Below are positions 38,227 through 50,130 of a stretch of DNA of 64,000 nucleotides, piece by piece. The notes below the pieces were generated by a model that saw only the letters and a list, made by a program, of their open reading frames with translations, was not told the DNA's origin and did no database searches. The stretch comes from Camarhynchus parvulus (lineage: Eukaryota > Chordata > Aves > Passeriformes > Thraupidae), in assembly GCF_901933205.1 (NCBI RefSeq), contig NC_044571.1:73719689-73783688 (forward strand), in the 5' to 3' direction. Within the stretch, counting starts at the first letter, position 1. Each line of letters begins with the position of its first letter. A program made the position numbers and the translations under genes.

Positions 38227-40034
38227 AGCTGGTTTGGTAGTGCACAGGTTTGCTATTAGCAGTTGCCTAACCAAGCCCCAAGAGGGCAAAACAAGTAGTT
38301 TCCTGTTCCAGGGGAGGGAATGAAAGATAATGTACTAACAGAGGAAGGGAAGGAAGGGTATGATAGCTGAGCAGGGAGTGGACCTCTGATTTGCCCCTTA
38401 GCTACATAACACTGAAGTCTGTGGGTGTGAGTGGGTGTCTGTGTGCTGCTCAGTTGCTCTTCTCTGCAGTTGTACACCCTCAGGTAAGGAAGCCTCCATC
38501 TGCTCACACAGAGATGTGTGAATTGATTTTGCAGAAAGCAAAAAGTAGGTGTAACTATTCATCAGTGATGCACAAACTGTGATTACTAAGACCAAAAGAG
38601 GGCAAAGGACAATTATCTCAAACAATGGAGGAAGCTTAACCTTAGTGATGCAGCTATCTAGTGTTCAAAGACTTTGCTCCCAATACATTACTGGTCAGTA
38701 GTCCTGTTAAAAGTTATTGTTCACTCTTAACACTTGTCTTTCCAAGACCCAGAACATATTCCCATCAAAACAGACTGGGAGAGCAATTATAATAGATGTG
38801 GATTTTGACTAAGTGAGAGGAAAGAAGCAGCACTGGTGGGGTCCAGGTTGAGGGTGCTGTTTTGGACTGTTCCTCTAATTTGGCTGTTCAAACTTTTTTT
38901 CTGGATTAAATCCCGACAGTCTCAAAAGTGTTTTCAGGTACATTTCATAGCCTGAAGCAATTGTCTGAGTCCTGGAGAAAGAAGGGGTTACTGAATTGTT
39001 GAGAGTAGCCGGGTTTTACTTCTCAATCTTTCCATAAAATTCCATGAAAGTACATTGCTCTGAGAAAGAATAACAATTTATTTTCATTAGTTCTTATGAA
39101 ACTCTGGTCTGCATTGTCTTGAGTCAAGCTTTATATTAGATTTCATCCCAGTCACACAGGGGCAAGGACTGCTGTGATTAGAAAGTCATTAGAGACCTCT
39201 TGACTCTCTTTGGCTGTGTATAAACACCTCAAAAACGAAGGGTGACTCCGTGCTGAGAGAGGATCTACTCCTGCTTTCCCCTCCACCAAGTCAATCCAGC
39301 CCTTATTAGTTCTGTTTTTCCTAATGAATACACAGCAACTCAGCGCTTTGGGTTCTGCTCAGCCCTTGCTAAAACCCATAGCAAGATTCCTCTGGAATTC
39401 AGTGAGAGAAGGATGAGATCCTTCATGAGCTTTTCTTGCTAAATAACGCTGGCTTTGGACTTGTCTCAGTGGATAGTACTGAAATGTGAGTGTCAACATC
39501 TCTGCAAGGGGTATTTGAGGTAGTGCTGGGCCAGAAGAGATGTTTTAGGTCCTGTTTAGTGGCAGTTTATCTATTCATCATATATATTTATATTTGTAGA
39601 GGACACCTAAATCTTGCAGAAGCATTAGGGCTTCCAGGCCTGTTGGCTTCCCCCTGTTCCAAGCATTGTCTGAGGGTTCTTGTCTACAACATCCACAAAC
39701 TCAGACTACTGTAAAACCTAGAAAATAATCTAATTGATTGTGAGTGCTAGACTGTGTTTTGCCAGGGTTCATGCTGTGAAACATTGATAGACATAAGCTT
39801 TTATTGTAGTTTAAAATCAACAATATTCCTGCTTCTAATACAGATACCCAGAGTAGTGTGGTTTCCTCTCTACCAGCCCTGAGCTGGACCCAGAGCTCAC
39901 CCCACACATTCTCTTTTGTAGTCCCCCACACTTCTTTTTCTTGATTTCTGGATGAAAATGTGTGGCTTGCTGTGTACCTCTGAGCTCCATAACTCCAGGA
40001 GAAGTGAAGTTGCTTTCTATCTGTTTTCCTTGGT

Positions 40035-40078
40035 GGGGTTTGGGGTTTTTTTGGGGTGGTTTCTTTGTTTGTTTGGGG
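40035..40078 (+). other. Potential G-quadruplex motif
   Basis: Four GGGG runs occur at 40035-40038, 40042-40045, 40053-40056 and 40075-40078, with loops of 3, 7 and 18 bases made mostly of T. The last loop is longer than the standard definition allows, so folding is possible but not assured. No promoter or gene is adjacent. Confidence 0.5.
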
Positions 40079-43000
40079 TTTGGTTCGGTTTTCTTTTTTC
40101 CCTTTCCCCCCCCAGACAGGTTCCAGGTTAAGGCTTCAGCTTGCTGGTTCTGTTCACATGCTTCTCTGAGTGTCCCTAGGGAAGGACAGTTCCTTTCCAT
40201 GTTCCCAGGAGTGGGATCTCTGTCTTCTGACTGCGGATGCTGGGCTATATAAAATACCAGCCTACTGCTGGTAGTTACTTCCTGAAGATCTCCTGGCTGA
40301 GGGTGAGGTCCCACCATGGTGTTTTATGGTTTGGTTTGGGGTTTTTTTTTCATTGAACCAAGTGCACTGTTTTGTCAAAGAGTTTTCTGGTGGTGTTTGT
40401 GAAGTAGTGAGAATGGGAGGCAATGAAAGCTTGCACCAACAAGCAGGGCATACCCAGAATTTCTTGCTTCTTGCAGTGATATTTGAGAACCAAGTTTGGC
40501 TAAGGTTTAGTCAGAATTCCAGGGTTTTTCCTTTGCTGGATTCAGGTGGGACTGTCTGTTGGACTCAGTTGGGTCTGTCAAAGGATTTGTTTCCTGGCTG
40601 CACAGAGAGTGGTGCCCTCCACTCCTTTTGGATTTTGCATGCACAGGCTGCTCCCCTGCCGCCTTCTCCTTCAGCAGTGCCAATCCCTCAGGACAGCCCC
40701 CAGCACCCCTCTGGAGCACACCCCTCTCTGTATTCTTACAGCCAGCCAGGGGTGTTTAACACTCCCCTGTGGCTGCCATAGCTTTGCCGTGAGGGTTTGG
40801 GCAGGATGTTGTCTGTCTGGGGGGAAATAGTGCTGCTCTCTTGGGCACCTGTGTTTGCCGTTCCATGGTGAATGTGACAGGGGCAGGGGCACCACGCAGC
40901 ACACCCGGGGTGAGGGCAGCCCTGTGGTTTGCATGCTGCAGCAGAGCTGGGCTGGGAGCCTGCAGAGGCAGGGTCACCAGCCCACAGCCCTGCAAACCCG
41001 CACAAACACGGCTGGCTGAAGCGCCAGGGTGTGTTGGCACAACAGCTGGTGGCCACTTAGTAACTAAAGGCAAAGCTCCTGCCCGGGGAGGGGCTGCAGG
41101 CTGCCTTGGAAGTGACTTCAGAGATGTGAGAGCACACACAACAGCTGTATGGGTTAAGCTGGAAGCTTGTCACATACCAGTAGTGCTGATATTGTTGTTC
41201 ACAGAGATAAAAATTGTGTTTCTTTTCGGTGCCAGGACATATTTTATTGAAGACTCATTTCTTTCCATGGAAGAGATCAAACCAGGCTGTAAGTGCACAG
41301 ATGCCTCACTCTGTGCTAGAGTAAGAGGAGAACCAGACTGACATCAGTGGAAACTCATGGCCAAACTCCTGCTCAGAAGTTACTTTACAGTTACTTACAA
41401 AGCTGCCCCTTTTCTTTCCAGAGATAAGCACCCTGTCTTTGCTTATATGCCCGTTTACCAGGATGCCGCCAACAGGCTGTAGGTTCACAGCCACCCTTGT
41501 TGCTCTGTGCCCATACCTGTTCCAGGATAGCGGAACCCTTTGCAGGAGACTTGTGACATGTTAATAGCTACAAGGGCATCAATAATTCTTGATGCAAAAG
41601 CACTGAACACCATGGCTTGAGTAGAGAAATCTGCACTTCTCTGCCTGGGCCCCCAACCCTGCTGTACCAGTCTCTCCTCCACCACCTGCAGAAATTTCCT
41701 GCACCACTCAGAAATCTCATTTAAAGAGATTGGTTTTGTTTCTGATTTGAATGTGTTCTTCTTCCACTGCATCTTCTGCCATCAATCCCTCTCATGTATT
41801 TCCTTACTAGTCTGCAGATTGTTTTTTCTTTGAACCAGTGCTGACTAGATTTTTGGTCTGTTCTGCTAGCTTGTGGACAGAAGTCTTGCTGGTTCAAGCA
41901 TAAATCTCATAAATGGCATTTGTTGGAAGACAGATGTGGCAAAGGTCACAACTACTGTGCTGCTGAGGATGTTGCCAATGCAGGGCTTCATATTCCCAGG
42001 GATTTAACGCGCTACTGCCTACTCTGTGGGCCCAAACTGCAGCTCTGTCTGCCAGCACATTTTAAGGTGGTATGGAAGAGTGTGGCCTCAGTAATCTGCA
42101 TGTCTGTGACCTTGATCCTGACTGCTGAAATTAGCTATACGAGTGTTTAAACTCAAAACCCTCTTCATAGCTTCCATGAGTACTGTCTGGGCAAGCAAGT
42201 GCAGTGATAGCATATCCCAGTGCATAGCCATGAATTCCCTCCTAGCCTTTAGTTATCTTCATGGAGAAACTCATAAAGTTCAAGGCATGACATTTAGCAT
42301 CACTGGGAGTAGTTGGCTTTTGATGGTTTTCTGTAAAGCCCTGTGGAAGACGACGTCTGTGTCCCAGAATTCAGCTCCATTCAGAACAAGTAAAATGTAA
42401 GAATATGGGAGCCAAGGTGTAAAATACACCCATTTTGGTCGAACTTTCAACATAATTTTTTGCATAAATCCATCTGTGATATTTAATCTCCTAATGCTAT
42501 TCAGTGCTTGATGGTCCCTGGAGTGACTGGGTCACTGCTGTTGAAGGGGGTTGTTGTTTTCTTCACTTGTGACCTGACATTTAATTTTTTTTGAGACAGC
42601 CAGCTATAAAAGTTTAAAATTAAGGCCTCCTTTGCTTTATCCTTCTTATCTTACCTCTCATTTCTGGAGCTTTAAAAGTAATTTCAAGTTTTCTTCTTTC
42701 CCCTCTGTGTTCAGGGTTGCATGTGGTCTTTTATTAGCCTAAGTACACTGCCACTGAGGTTTGTACTTTGTCTCACAGCATTGCAACATTGGTCCAATTG
42801 AAAATGTTGTAGAGAAATAAAAGGAGTATCTTCTGAAGTCTAAAATTAATGAAACAACACCCAAAACCTAATAAAAATGTTGTAAGAAGAAAATATTATA
42901 AAAAGAAATGAGCTCTGACAGAGAACGAGGAATTATGCTGGCAACAGTTGTAAACACCTGTGTGACTCATGGTCCATACTTATACATATATATACTGCAT

Positions 43001-43644
43001 TTGGTAAGAAAGGCAATGCTGAGAGCAAGAATGAGCACAATATCCTCTAACTGTGTAAGAATGGCTTTAAAAGATTATATGGTATCTGATTAGTAGGCTG
43101 GGAAGAACGTGAGATAGTCACAGCAGCTTTAAATATAGACTGGAGCCTTAAGTTTGAGTATGCGAGGCATGAAAATGGAGTTTTGGCATGGCCACATGAA
43201 AGCTGAGAACATTCAGATCTGTCAGAAAAAGGAGAAAAAGTGACAATGAGAAAAAAATTCAACACTGTATCTAAACCTCTGGATTAGCATTTCAAGTAAA
43301 ATCACTACATTCATTCTCTTTCTCGCCTTTCTGCTTTCCTAATCAGTACTAAATCACTTGGATAAATAGACCAACTTTTTAAAGAAACAGCCTTTAGGGT
43401 CTTTATGCTTTTTCATAAAGAGCAGGAATAACTGGGTTTTTTTGGTGGAGGGGGGGGAGGAAGTTGGGTGGAGGGAGCAGAAGTTTCAGCCTCTGGTCAA
43501 TCACAAACTCTAATCTATGGTGAGTTGAAGTCAGATGTTCAGACACTGGTTGGATTCACAGTTAGCATACGGGGAAAATTCCAGAGCTCAGGGGTGTTTA
43601 TTGGGCCTCCTGGTCAGTGCTAAGCTCCATTTTTTTTCACAAGT

Positions 43645-43683
43645 CTGTGTCTGTGTGTCTGTGTGTATATATGTAATATATAG
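43645..43683. repeat. GT/TA-rich microsatellite
   Basis: A short array of tctgtgtgtctgtgtg units passes into tatatatgtaatatatag. It is an interrupted dinucleotide repeat of low complexity with no other feature. Confidence 0.75.
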
Positions 43684-45761
43684 GTAAAGCGCAACTATTA
43701 ACAAGTTGCCTGATCTGGATTTATTCATGGAATGAGCAAGAAGGAGCCATAAACAGAGCCTGTTTGTAGTCTCTATCCAGCAATCCCCATAGACTGAATG
43801 CCAGATGTTTGAGCATATCTAGGCAAAGATCATGTTATATTTCCTGTGTTTCTATATATTTCCCCCATCTACCAGACAGTGTGTTGGGTTAGATGAACTT
43901 TGTTCTGGTTCAACAATGAATAATTGTGATCCTATATGCTCATCCATGGTCTACTGCAAGATCCTCAGCACAAAATTGAGAGAAACATCTATGCCTGTAG
44001 AGGTGAGTTAGTGTTTATTGTGTGTAGTGTGATTAATGACATTTATAGTGCTGTTTCCCTGCTTTGAAGAAGGGAAATTTTCTAGCTGTCATGCAGGACA
44101 TTAAAGAAGAGGGAGATGAACTGGGACAGAGGAGAAGGAGCTCCCTGTCAGTGTGGAAGTGCAGGGGACTTGAGCATGGGGACCAGAGCTGATGGGTTCT
44201 AGGCTTAAAAATAAACTTCTGAGTTTTCTGTTAGCAGAGAGTAAAATAAATCCCAAAGGGAATATTTGGGCAGTGCTGTGTAACATTCAGTAATTAGTGT
44301 GAATGGCATTCAAATGTTTCACCTTTTCTCTGGTGAACATTTGTGCGATTCAAGGTGAAGTAGATGAGGTATAGCATGAAAAATCCACAGATTTCTGCTT
44401 CAGAACATCCCAAGGGAGGAAATAGTCTAGGGTAGGCTCATGATATTCATAATCTTGCTTCCCTCTGGCTAAAAGGAGCATTTTCAACCTGGATTTCCCA
44501 AATCACTGTAAGCATGGGATGTTTGCCCAAGTCTCCCCTAAAAGCATGGCTCAGCAGAGCAAGCATCGTAAACGGACCCTGCAAACCTACTTAGGCATGT
44601 AACTCCTGGATGAGGCAAGGGTTAAAGCCCTGGCTGTTTGATCTGTCTACTTTAGCACAAGGCTCCCATGCGGCACACTGGCTTTTCTGAACGTGCTGCC
44701 TGGCTGGGTAGGAGGGCGGTGGCAAGGCAGTCAAACCAAAGAAAAGGAAATCTTCTACTGCTCCGATCCCCCTCCCACCTCCACTGATCCCGTGGGAAGA
44801 CTATTTAGGGAGATGATCCAGCAAAACCCAAGCAACACTGCCCTCCACCCCCCTGGTTACCCACAGCTATTTGTTTTGTTGTGTTTTCCACAGGGTTGGT
44901 TTCCAGCCAGCTGGCCTTGCTCACCAGCCATGGTCCCGTGATGTGAGTGCCAGTGATGATGCTCCCTGGGAGCTCAGGGAGGGGCATGGTGACAAACAAA
45001 CTTGGATACTCTGAGCTAAAATATGTCCCAGCATGCCTGAGTATAAATATACCAAAGGCATCAGAATCAATAAATTATCTGCATGCTATGTACCACACGG
45101 TGATTGGCAGTGAGAATAAGGTCAGTGCTGTGGCTAGCCTTACACACTTAAACCTGAGCAGGACCTCCCCACTCCTCTGGCAGCACCATATTGCAGAAGT
45201 GACCCTCTGACTTCAGTGGAAATACTTGTATTTTCCAAGTAGGGGGAAACCCATGGCACTGTCTGCTCCCAGTCCATTCCAGCTCGCTCTGCTGTGTCAA
45301 TTCAAAGGGAGCAAATAGCTACTTCTTGCTCATGTTTGCAGCAACTTCTAGCTGTGCCTTGAGCAAAGATAAGGGAATGTGGGGGTTACAGCTCCCTAGG
45401 CCACAGAGCAGTGTCTTTCTGGGGTGAAACACTGCACGGTGGCAGAAATACTTCTCTGTATGCTCAGATAGTTGAAGTTCACACCAGCACTGAAACTCAA
45501 TGGGAGGAAGAGTATGCAAGAGTGTCAACAGTTCTTTTAAGAAATGTTTTGTACTTTTCAGCACAAACTAGTCCCCAAATTTCCTGTCCAGGAAATTATC
45601 CTCTTTCAGTTATTTGTATTGAAATGGAAAGTATATTTTGCTCCTATTCTCTCTCTTTTAAATGCATACGAACTCAACACTTTCTTTCCCCTTCTCCACG
45701 CTGGGGAAGACACCAACCGGCCAAAGGAAAGAATGTAGTGGCAGAACATGGGGAATGTCTT

Positions 45762-46004
45762 CCAGCTCAAAGAGTAGGTTTAGATTAAATATTAGGAAGA
45801 AATTCTTCACTATGAGGGTGATGAAACACTGAAACAGGTTTCCCAGAGAATCTGGGTGCCCCAGTTCCCAGAAGTGCTCAAGGCCAGGTTGGATGGGACT
45901 CTGAGCAACCTGGTCTAGTGGGAGGTGTCCCTGTCCACAGCAGGGGAATTGTAACTGGATAATTTTTAAGGTTCCTTCCAACCAAAACCATTCAATGATT
46001 GTAT
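45762..46004 (+). mobile_element. CR1 LINE 3' end fragment
   Basis: 5'-truncated CR1 in + orientation. The end of ORF2 is recognisable (tttagattaaatattaggaa then gaaattcttcac), followed by gagcaacctggtctagtggg and aggtgtccctg. The tail is ggttccttccaaccaaaacc with a degenerate octamer, ttcaatgattgtatg. It is broken by substitutions and has no intact frame. Confidence 0.92.
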
Positions 46005-47391
46005 GAAATTCTCTATCAGATCCAATTGACTCCCAAGAGATGCACACAGCTCTGCTGTTAGTACAGCACTGTGGCAAAAGAACCAAATCCACCCAGAGAG
46101 CCCACTGCATAAACAGCCTTAACCAAGTTTGCAGCCCAGCTTAGCCCTTTAAAAATATTTGGGGGGTGATGTCAGCACCTGGATTGCCAACGCACTTGTT
46201 GGTCTCCACCCTCAGCCTACTTTAGTTCCCACACAGGGACAGAGCATCCAGACCAAGTGGCAGATAGGCAGAAGCTTGGAGGGCAAAATTATCTGCAGTG
46301 ACCCAAAGTCCAGAGGCAGAACCACTGGGCTCCATTTACCTCCTCAAGGTAAAAGAACTGGCTTACTTATTAGGTCAGATTTTCTCATGTGCAAGGACAT
46401 AGAAGGCTGGCAAAACAACTTGAAAATGTAGGAATTTGTTAACTGCATGCACTAGGCTTTTAATATTTAATCTGCAAACTAAAGTAATTTCAATTGAAAC
46501 TCTCTGTCTTCATGCTGGTATGGTCCCAAGGCTTCTCATTTGCACCAGATATGTTACAGCCTAATATGGTTGTGTAGCTGAAATTCTTTGTCTAGACTTA
46601 ATGTTTCATTTGTTTAAGGGTTCTTATTTTATTTACATGGTATGCAGAGTTTAGTGCATGATATTAATGATATTCTCTTTTCTCTGCATGAACTCCAAAA
46701 TCATATAAAATTCAAAAATTGCTGTCATAAAGTAAATAAAAGCAATAACCAACAGAAAAGTTTATGAGTACAAATCGAATGGGATTTTTGAAATATGAGG
46801 TTTTAGCATTTTTCAATTCAATTTTTCCTTGAAATTTCAGGAAAGGCAGAAGTTTATCGAGAAAATACTATTTCATCTGTGGAAATGACTCACAGAATAT
46901 GTGAAGTTCTTCAGAAATTAAAATGTCAAACCCTAGGTTCTCCTTGTGCTTTTAGTAGTAACAAATAATTCACATTTATTAATCTTTCTCTATAAAATAA
47001 TAGTTTGCACTTATTTTTTAAAAAAACAATACACCTACAAATATAGGAATTTAAAAACTCTTAGCAGTAGTCTATTTACAATGTATACTTGTTGAAATGG
47101 GTCTTGGGCATTATTTATTTGAAAATACTTGCAGAAAGCAGCAGTGATTTACACAGACTGCTCACCCCTGTGTACTCTATTTTGGGACGACACTGGGAAC
47201 GTCCTTGCTGGAAATCAAAGAAGGTGATAAGCTGCCAAAGGTGGCTTTTACTTCTTAGCACCCCAGTGCTTACTGACTCCTGGCCACTGAAACAACATTT
47301 ATTTAGACTGACACAAAAAACTCTGTGGAATCTGCCACCTTCATGTATCTGTCCTTTACGTATTTTTCTTTTTTTTTTTTTTTTTGAAAAG
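46005..47391 (+). other. Intergenic or SLN intron 1 sequence
   Basis: AT-rich sequence leading to the inferred acceptor of the SLN coding exon. SLN in mammals has a non-coding first exon and a single coding exon, so part or all of this may be intron 1, but no first exon could be fixed. A long pyrimidine tract, about 19 consecutive T after ttttc, closes the region at 47362-47385. No repeat family was recognised. Confidence 0.4.
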
Positions 47392-47496
47392 CCTGTGACC
47401 TGAAGGTTGAGCTCAAGGACACATCCAAGCAAGTCACCGGAGTCTTCCCTTTGCTCTGCCTGCTGACCTCTGCTCTCTCCTCATTATTCCCAAAAA

Positions 47497-47592
47497 ATGG
47501 AACTTTCCACACGAGAAATTTGCCTCAACTTCATGGTTGTCCTGGTTACTGTAATCCTCATGTGGCTCCTTGTGAAGTCTTATCAGGATTGA
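47497..47592 (+). CDS. SLN: Sarcolipin, 31-residue SERCA regulator
   Basis: Sarcolipin is a one-helix micropeptide of the sarcoplasmic reticulum. It binds the SERCA calcium ATPase in muscle, lowers its calcium affinity and uncouples ATP hydrolysis from transport, producing heat. The frame encodes exactly 31 residues, the family length: [12 protein letters not shown], then [14 protein letters not shown], then KSYQD and TGA. Visible family features are Thr5 (a reported phosphorylation site), Cys9 (acylated in rabbit), Asn11, the hydrophobic helix to about residue 26 with Trp23, and the luminal [RK]SYQ motif. The start has a good context (A at -3, G at +4). Oddities are Met at position 13, where mammals have Thr, and a terminal Asp31 instead of the aromatic residue of mammalian RSYQY. 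The gene lies downstream of SLC35F2 on the same strand, as I recall for human 11q22.3. It is too short for standard ORF length cutoffs. Confidence 0.95.
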   Translation: MELSTREICLNFMVVLVTVILMWLLVKSYQD

Positions 47593-48030
47593 AAGACTCT
47601 CAGAAACCCTGGAGGTGATTTCAGTGTGTGCCTCCACAGACGTCAGTGGCACCCACAGCATGCCACAGCAATTAGCTTTCAGTCAATTGAGGATGTTGTG
47701 AACCTTTATTTTTTCACTCTCTCCTATCTGTTGCCTGTGCTAATGTTTGTAATGGGTCTGTGATGGTGTAATTCTTTCAGTCTGCAGTGATCCATCTGTA
47801 AAGTGTAAGATGCTTAGGAACAGTTTGATGTGGCTGTCTCCTCTGGTAGTTTCTGTGAGTGCTGTACTCCCAGCCCACCATGCTGGCTTGTTTGGCATCA
47901 GTGTTGGGTTCTGGAAGGTGTAAGACTGCAATGTGTAATGTAAGAGCCTGTATTATCCAATGTAAATGGCATAAACTTGGTTAGCAAAAAGGAATGTGAA
48001 ACCTCTGCTTCCACTTGCACATTTTGTTTA

Positions 48031-48036
48031 AATAAA
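48031..48036 (+). terminator. SLN: Polyadenylation signal of SLN
   Basis: AATAAA about 440 bases after the SLN stop codon, the first canonical hexamer downstream of the frame. It fits the short 3'UTR expected for this small mRNA. Confidence 0.65.
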
Positions 48037-48055
48037 GACCATGTAAAACCATCTT

Positions 48056-49538
48056 TTGGAGCATTCCTTATCCCTCTCCTGACCTGAGCTGATAATAGCT
48101 GTGGTACAGTGTGATATGAAAGTGGGGTGGTTTGCTTGTTCCTCCTACTTACATTTCAATTTCTATTTTTTAAAAACAGCTGTAGAATGGAAACCCTGCA
48201 GCATAACAGACATGTAACCACATACATGACCTGTTTGGGTGATTTTCTGTCCAGAGTCACTTACACCCTCGGAGCCTGTGGACACAGATTTCAAAGAGAG
48301 CCTTTGTCCCACTGGGACATCATCAATAATTGCGTTTTCTGAAGCTGGATTTCGGGAAGGGATTCCCACAGTTCTATTTTGGGCCAAGCTATTTTTGGAG
48401 CAGTGCCTGCCGGGATGAGCCTGGCCAATTGCAGGCATAGGTTCCTGCTGGCACCCCAGCCCAGCCATGATCCTTGCCCAGAGCAGGACTCCCAGTGGGA
48501 CATGCCAGGTGTCACGGCACAGCCGTGGCCAGCCTCAGGAGGCTGAGGTGTGACTGTGTCTGGGTTGCTGTGATGGTGTCATCGCCTGCTAAAACATCTT
48601 GAGCCAGCTTGAAGAGCCCACAGTTCCTGGGCTTGTGAAATCAGTAATGAAACTCCTCCTAGGAATTCCCCATCTGTCATTTTAATGGCTTCAGAGAATC
48701 AGCATCCTCTACAAAGTACAGCTTCCTGTAGGAAGGCAGTCTAGTATGTACCGTGATGCTGATACACATCTCTTTCCCTTCCAGGAGCCTGGAAGGAGCA
48801 GGCAGCATTGCAGGGCTGTGCTGGGCTACCCAGGTCTTTGATGGTGAGGCAGAGCTGGCCCTCACAGCTGAGATTTGGGCCTGGGTTTTAGGGAAAGAGC
48901 AAATATTCTGTTAGCACCACTTAAGGGTTTGTGTTGCTTTGAGTTTGCTAATAAATGAGCCCTTGCTCTAGGTCATTTGTACTGTCCATCTGGGTCTGCA
49001 GTCTTGCAGTTTGTGCCTCTCATTCTCCCAGTCAAGGAATCCCCACTGCAGTGTAATGCTAAAAAGTCACCTCTTGTTTATTCTTGGCTGTAAATGAGCA
49101 AACTTGCCTCCAGCACTTCTGGACATGGCAAATTTTCAGTAAAAAAAGTGCTGAGATATTGAAATGAACTTCTGTCAGCAATGGACACAGCCTTTCTCTG
49201 CAGCCCACCCTGCATCAGATGCTGCTCTTTTATCAGTATTGCACATGGTCTGTGTTCATAAACTTGGCTGAGACGTGCAAACAACGACTGGAGAAGAACA
49301 TGGAAAATCTATTTTTTATACCATGAATACTTGATAATTCAGTATGAAAGATGAGAATCTTTCACTGGCAGTAACTCCCAGAAGAGAGCAATACCATGAA
49401 TGAATTGATATTTTTGGGTTCATCCCAGTCTAGCAACGGAAAAACCAGAGATGTGGTCTCCACTGTCTGAACCAGCAGAGCTTCAGAAACAGTTCAAACT
49501 GATCCTAGCAGTTTTCAGTGTGCAATGAAAACTGAGTT
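48056..49538. other. Intergenic region, nothing recognised
   Basis: About 1.5 kb downstream of SLN without exon, LINE or LTR signatures. Short frames on both strands at 48.2-48.5 kb overlap each other and have no known domain. Confidence 0.55.
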
Positions 49539-50130
49539 CACAGAATGCCTTGGTTTGCAAGGGACCTTAAAGTTCATCTAGTTCCAACTCCCTCTGCCAA
49601 GGGCAGCGACACCTTCAACTAGATCACTCCACTTTAGATCCATCCTCCTTGTCCTATCACTACATGCCCTTGTAGAATGTTCCTCTCCAGCTCTCCTGCA
49701 GACCCCTTTAGGTACTGGAAGGCTGTAGAAGGCATTCCCAAAGCCTTCTCTTCTCCAGGCTAAACAGCTTTCTCAGCTGGTCTTCACAGGAGAGGTGCTC
49801 CAGGGCACTGATTGTCTTTGTAGACTCCTCTGTAGCAACTCCAGCATGTCCCTGTCCTCCCTGTGCTGGTGCCCCAGAGCTGATGCAGCCCTGCAGGTGG
49901 GCTCTGAGCAGAGCAGAGGGGCAGAATCCCCTCCCTGGCCCTGCTGCCCGCCATGGGATGCAGCCCAGGACAGGATTGACTTTCTGGGATGTGAGCGCTC
50001 ATGGCTGGGCTGTGTTCACTTCTCATTATCTGATGCCCCCAAGTCCTTCTCCTCAGGGCTGCTGTCAATCCATTCTCCACCCAGCCTGTGTTTGTGCTGA
50101 AAGATGCTAAGAAAATATTCGGGAGAGTTT
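49539..50130 (-). mobile_element. CR1 LINE, ORF2 end plus 3' tail
   Basis: 5'-truncated CR1 in minus orientation. The tail is at the left (cacagaatgccttggtttgc, aagggacc, gttccaactccctctgcc). At the right, the minus strand reads through a degraded ORF2 C-terminal region, with GWVENGLTA preceding the position of the usual serine/proline-glutamate-lysine-aspartate box and a damaged LYSALxRPxL block. Frameshifts scatter the homology over several frames. This accounts for the 119-codon minus frame at 49784-50143. Confidence 0.88.

Larger units (their letters stand above)
38227..45761. other. Intergenic region, no gene recognised
   Basis: About 7.5 kb between an LTR and a CR1 tail. It contains a G-rich cluster at 40035-40078, a GC-richer interval at roughly 40.6-41.15 kb, and a short GT/TA microsatellite at 43645-43683. 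The 166-codon frame at 40841-41341 and the 151-codon frame at 40326-40781 have no recognisable domain and overlap opposite-strand frames of similar length. A TATA-like motif with an E-box near 44.9-45.05 kb could mark an upstream non-coding SLN exon, but this is speculative. Confidence 0.55.
47392..48055 (+). other. SLN: SLN terminal exon with UTRs
   Basis: Inferred exon from the acceptor gaaaag (AG at 47390-47391, after a long T tract) through 105 bases of 5'UTR, the 31-codon reading frame and a 3'UTR of about 460 bases, ending some 20 bases after AATAAA at 48031. Having the whole frame in one exon matches mammalian SLN. The acceptor and cleavage positions are predictions. The coding part is much more certain. 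Confidence 0.5.

Noticed and set aside
39835..40317. 160-codon minus-strand open frame with a Lys/Pro-rich segment
   Set aside because: The Lys/Pro-rich part is the complement of the T/G-rich low-complexity tract at 40030-40115. No family similarity was recognised.
40841..41341. 166-codon + strand open frame in a GC-richer stretch
   Set aside because: No recognisable domain, low-complexity Ala/Gly/Arg composition, overlaps minus frames of 87-127 codons, and no supporting splice or promoter structure. Probably a chance frame.
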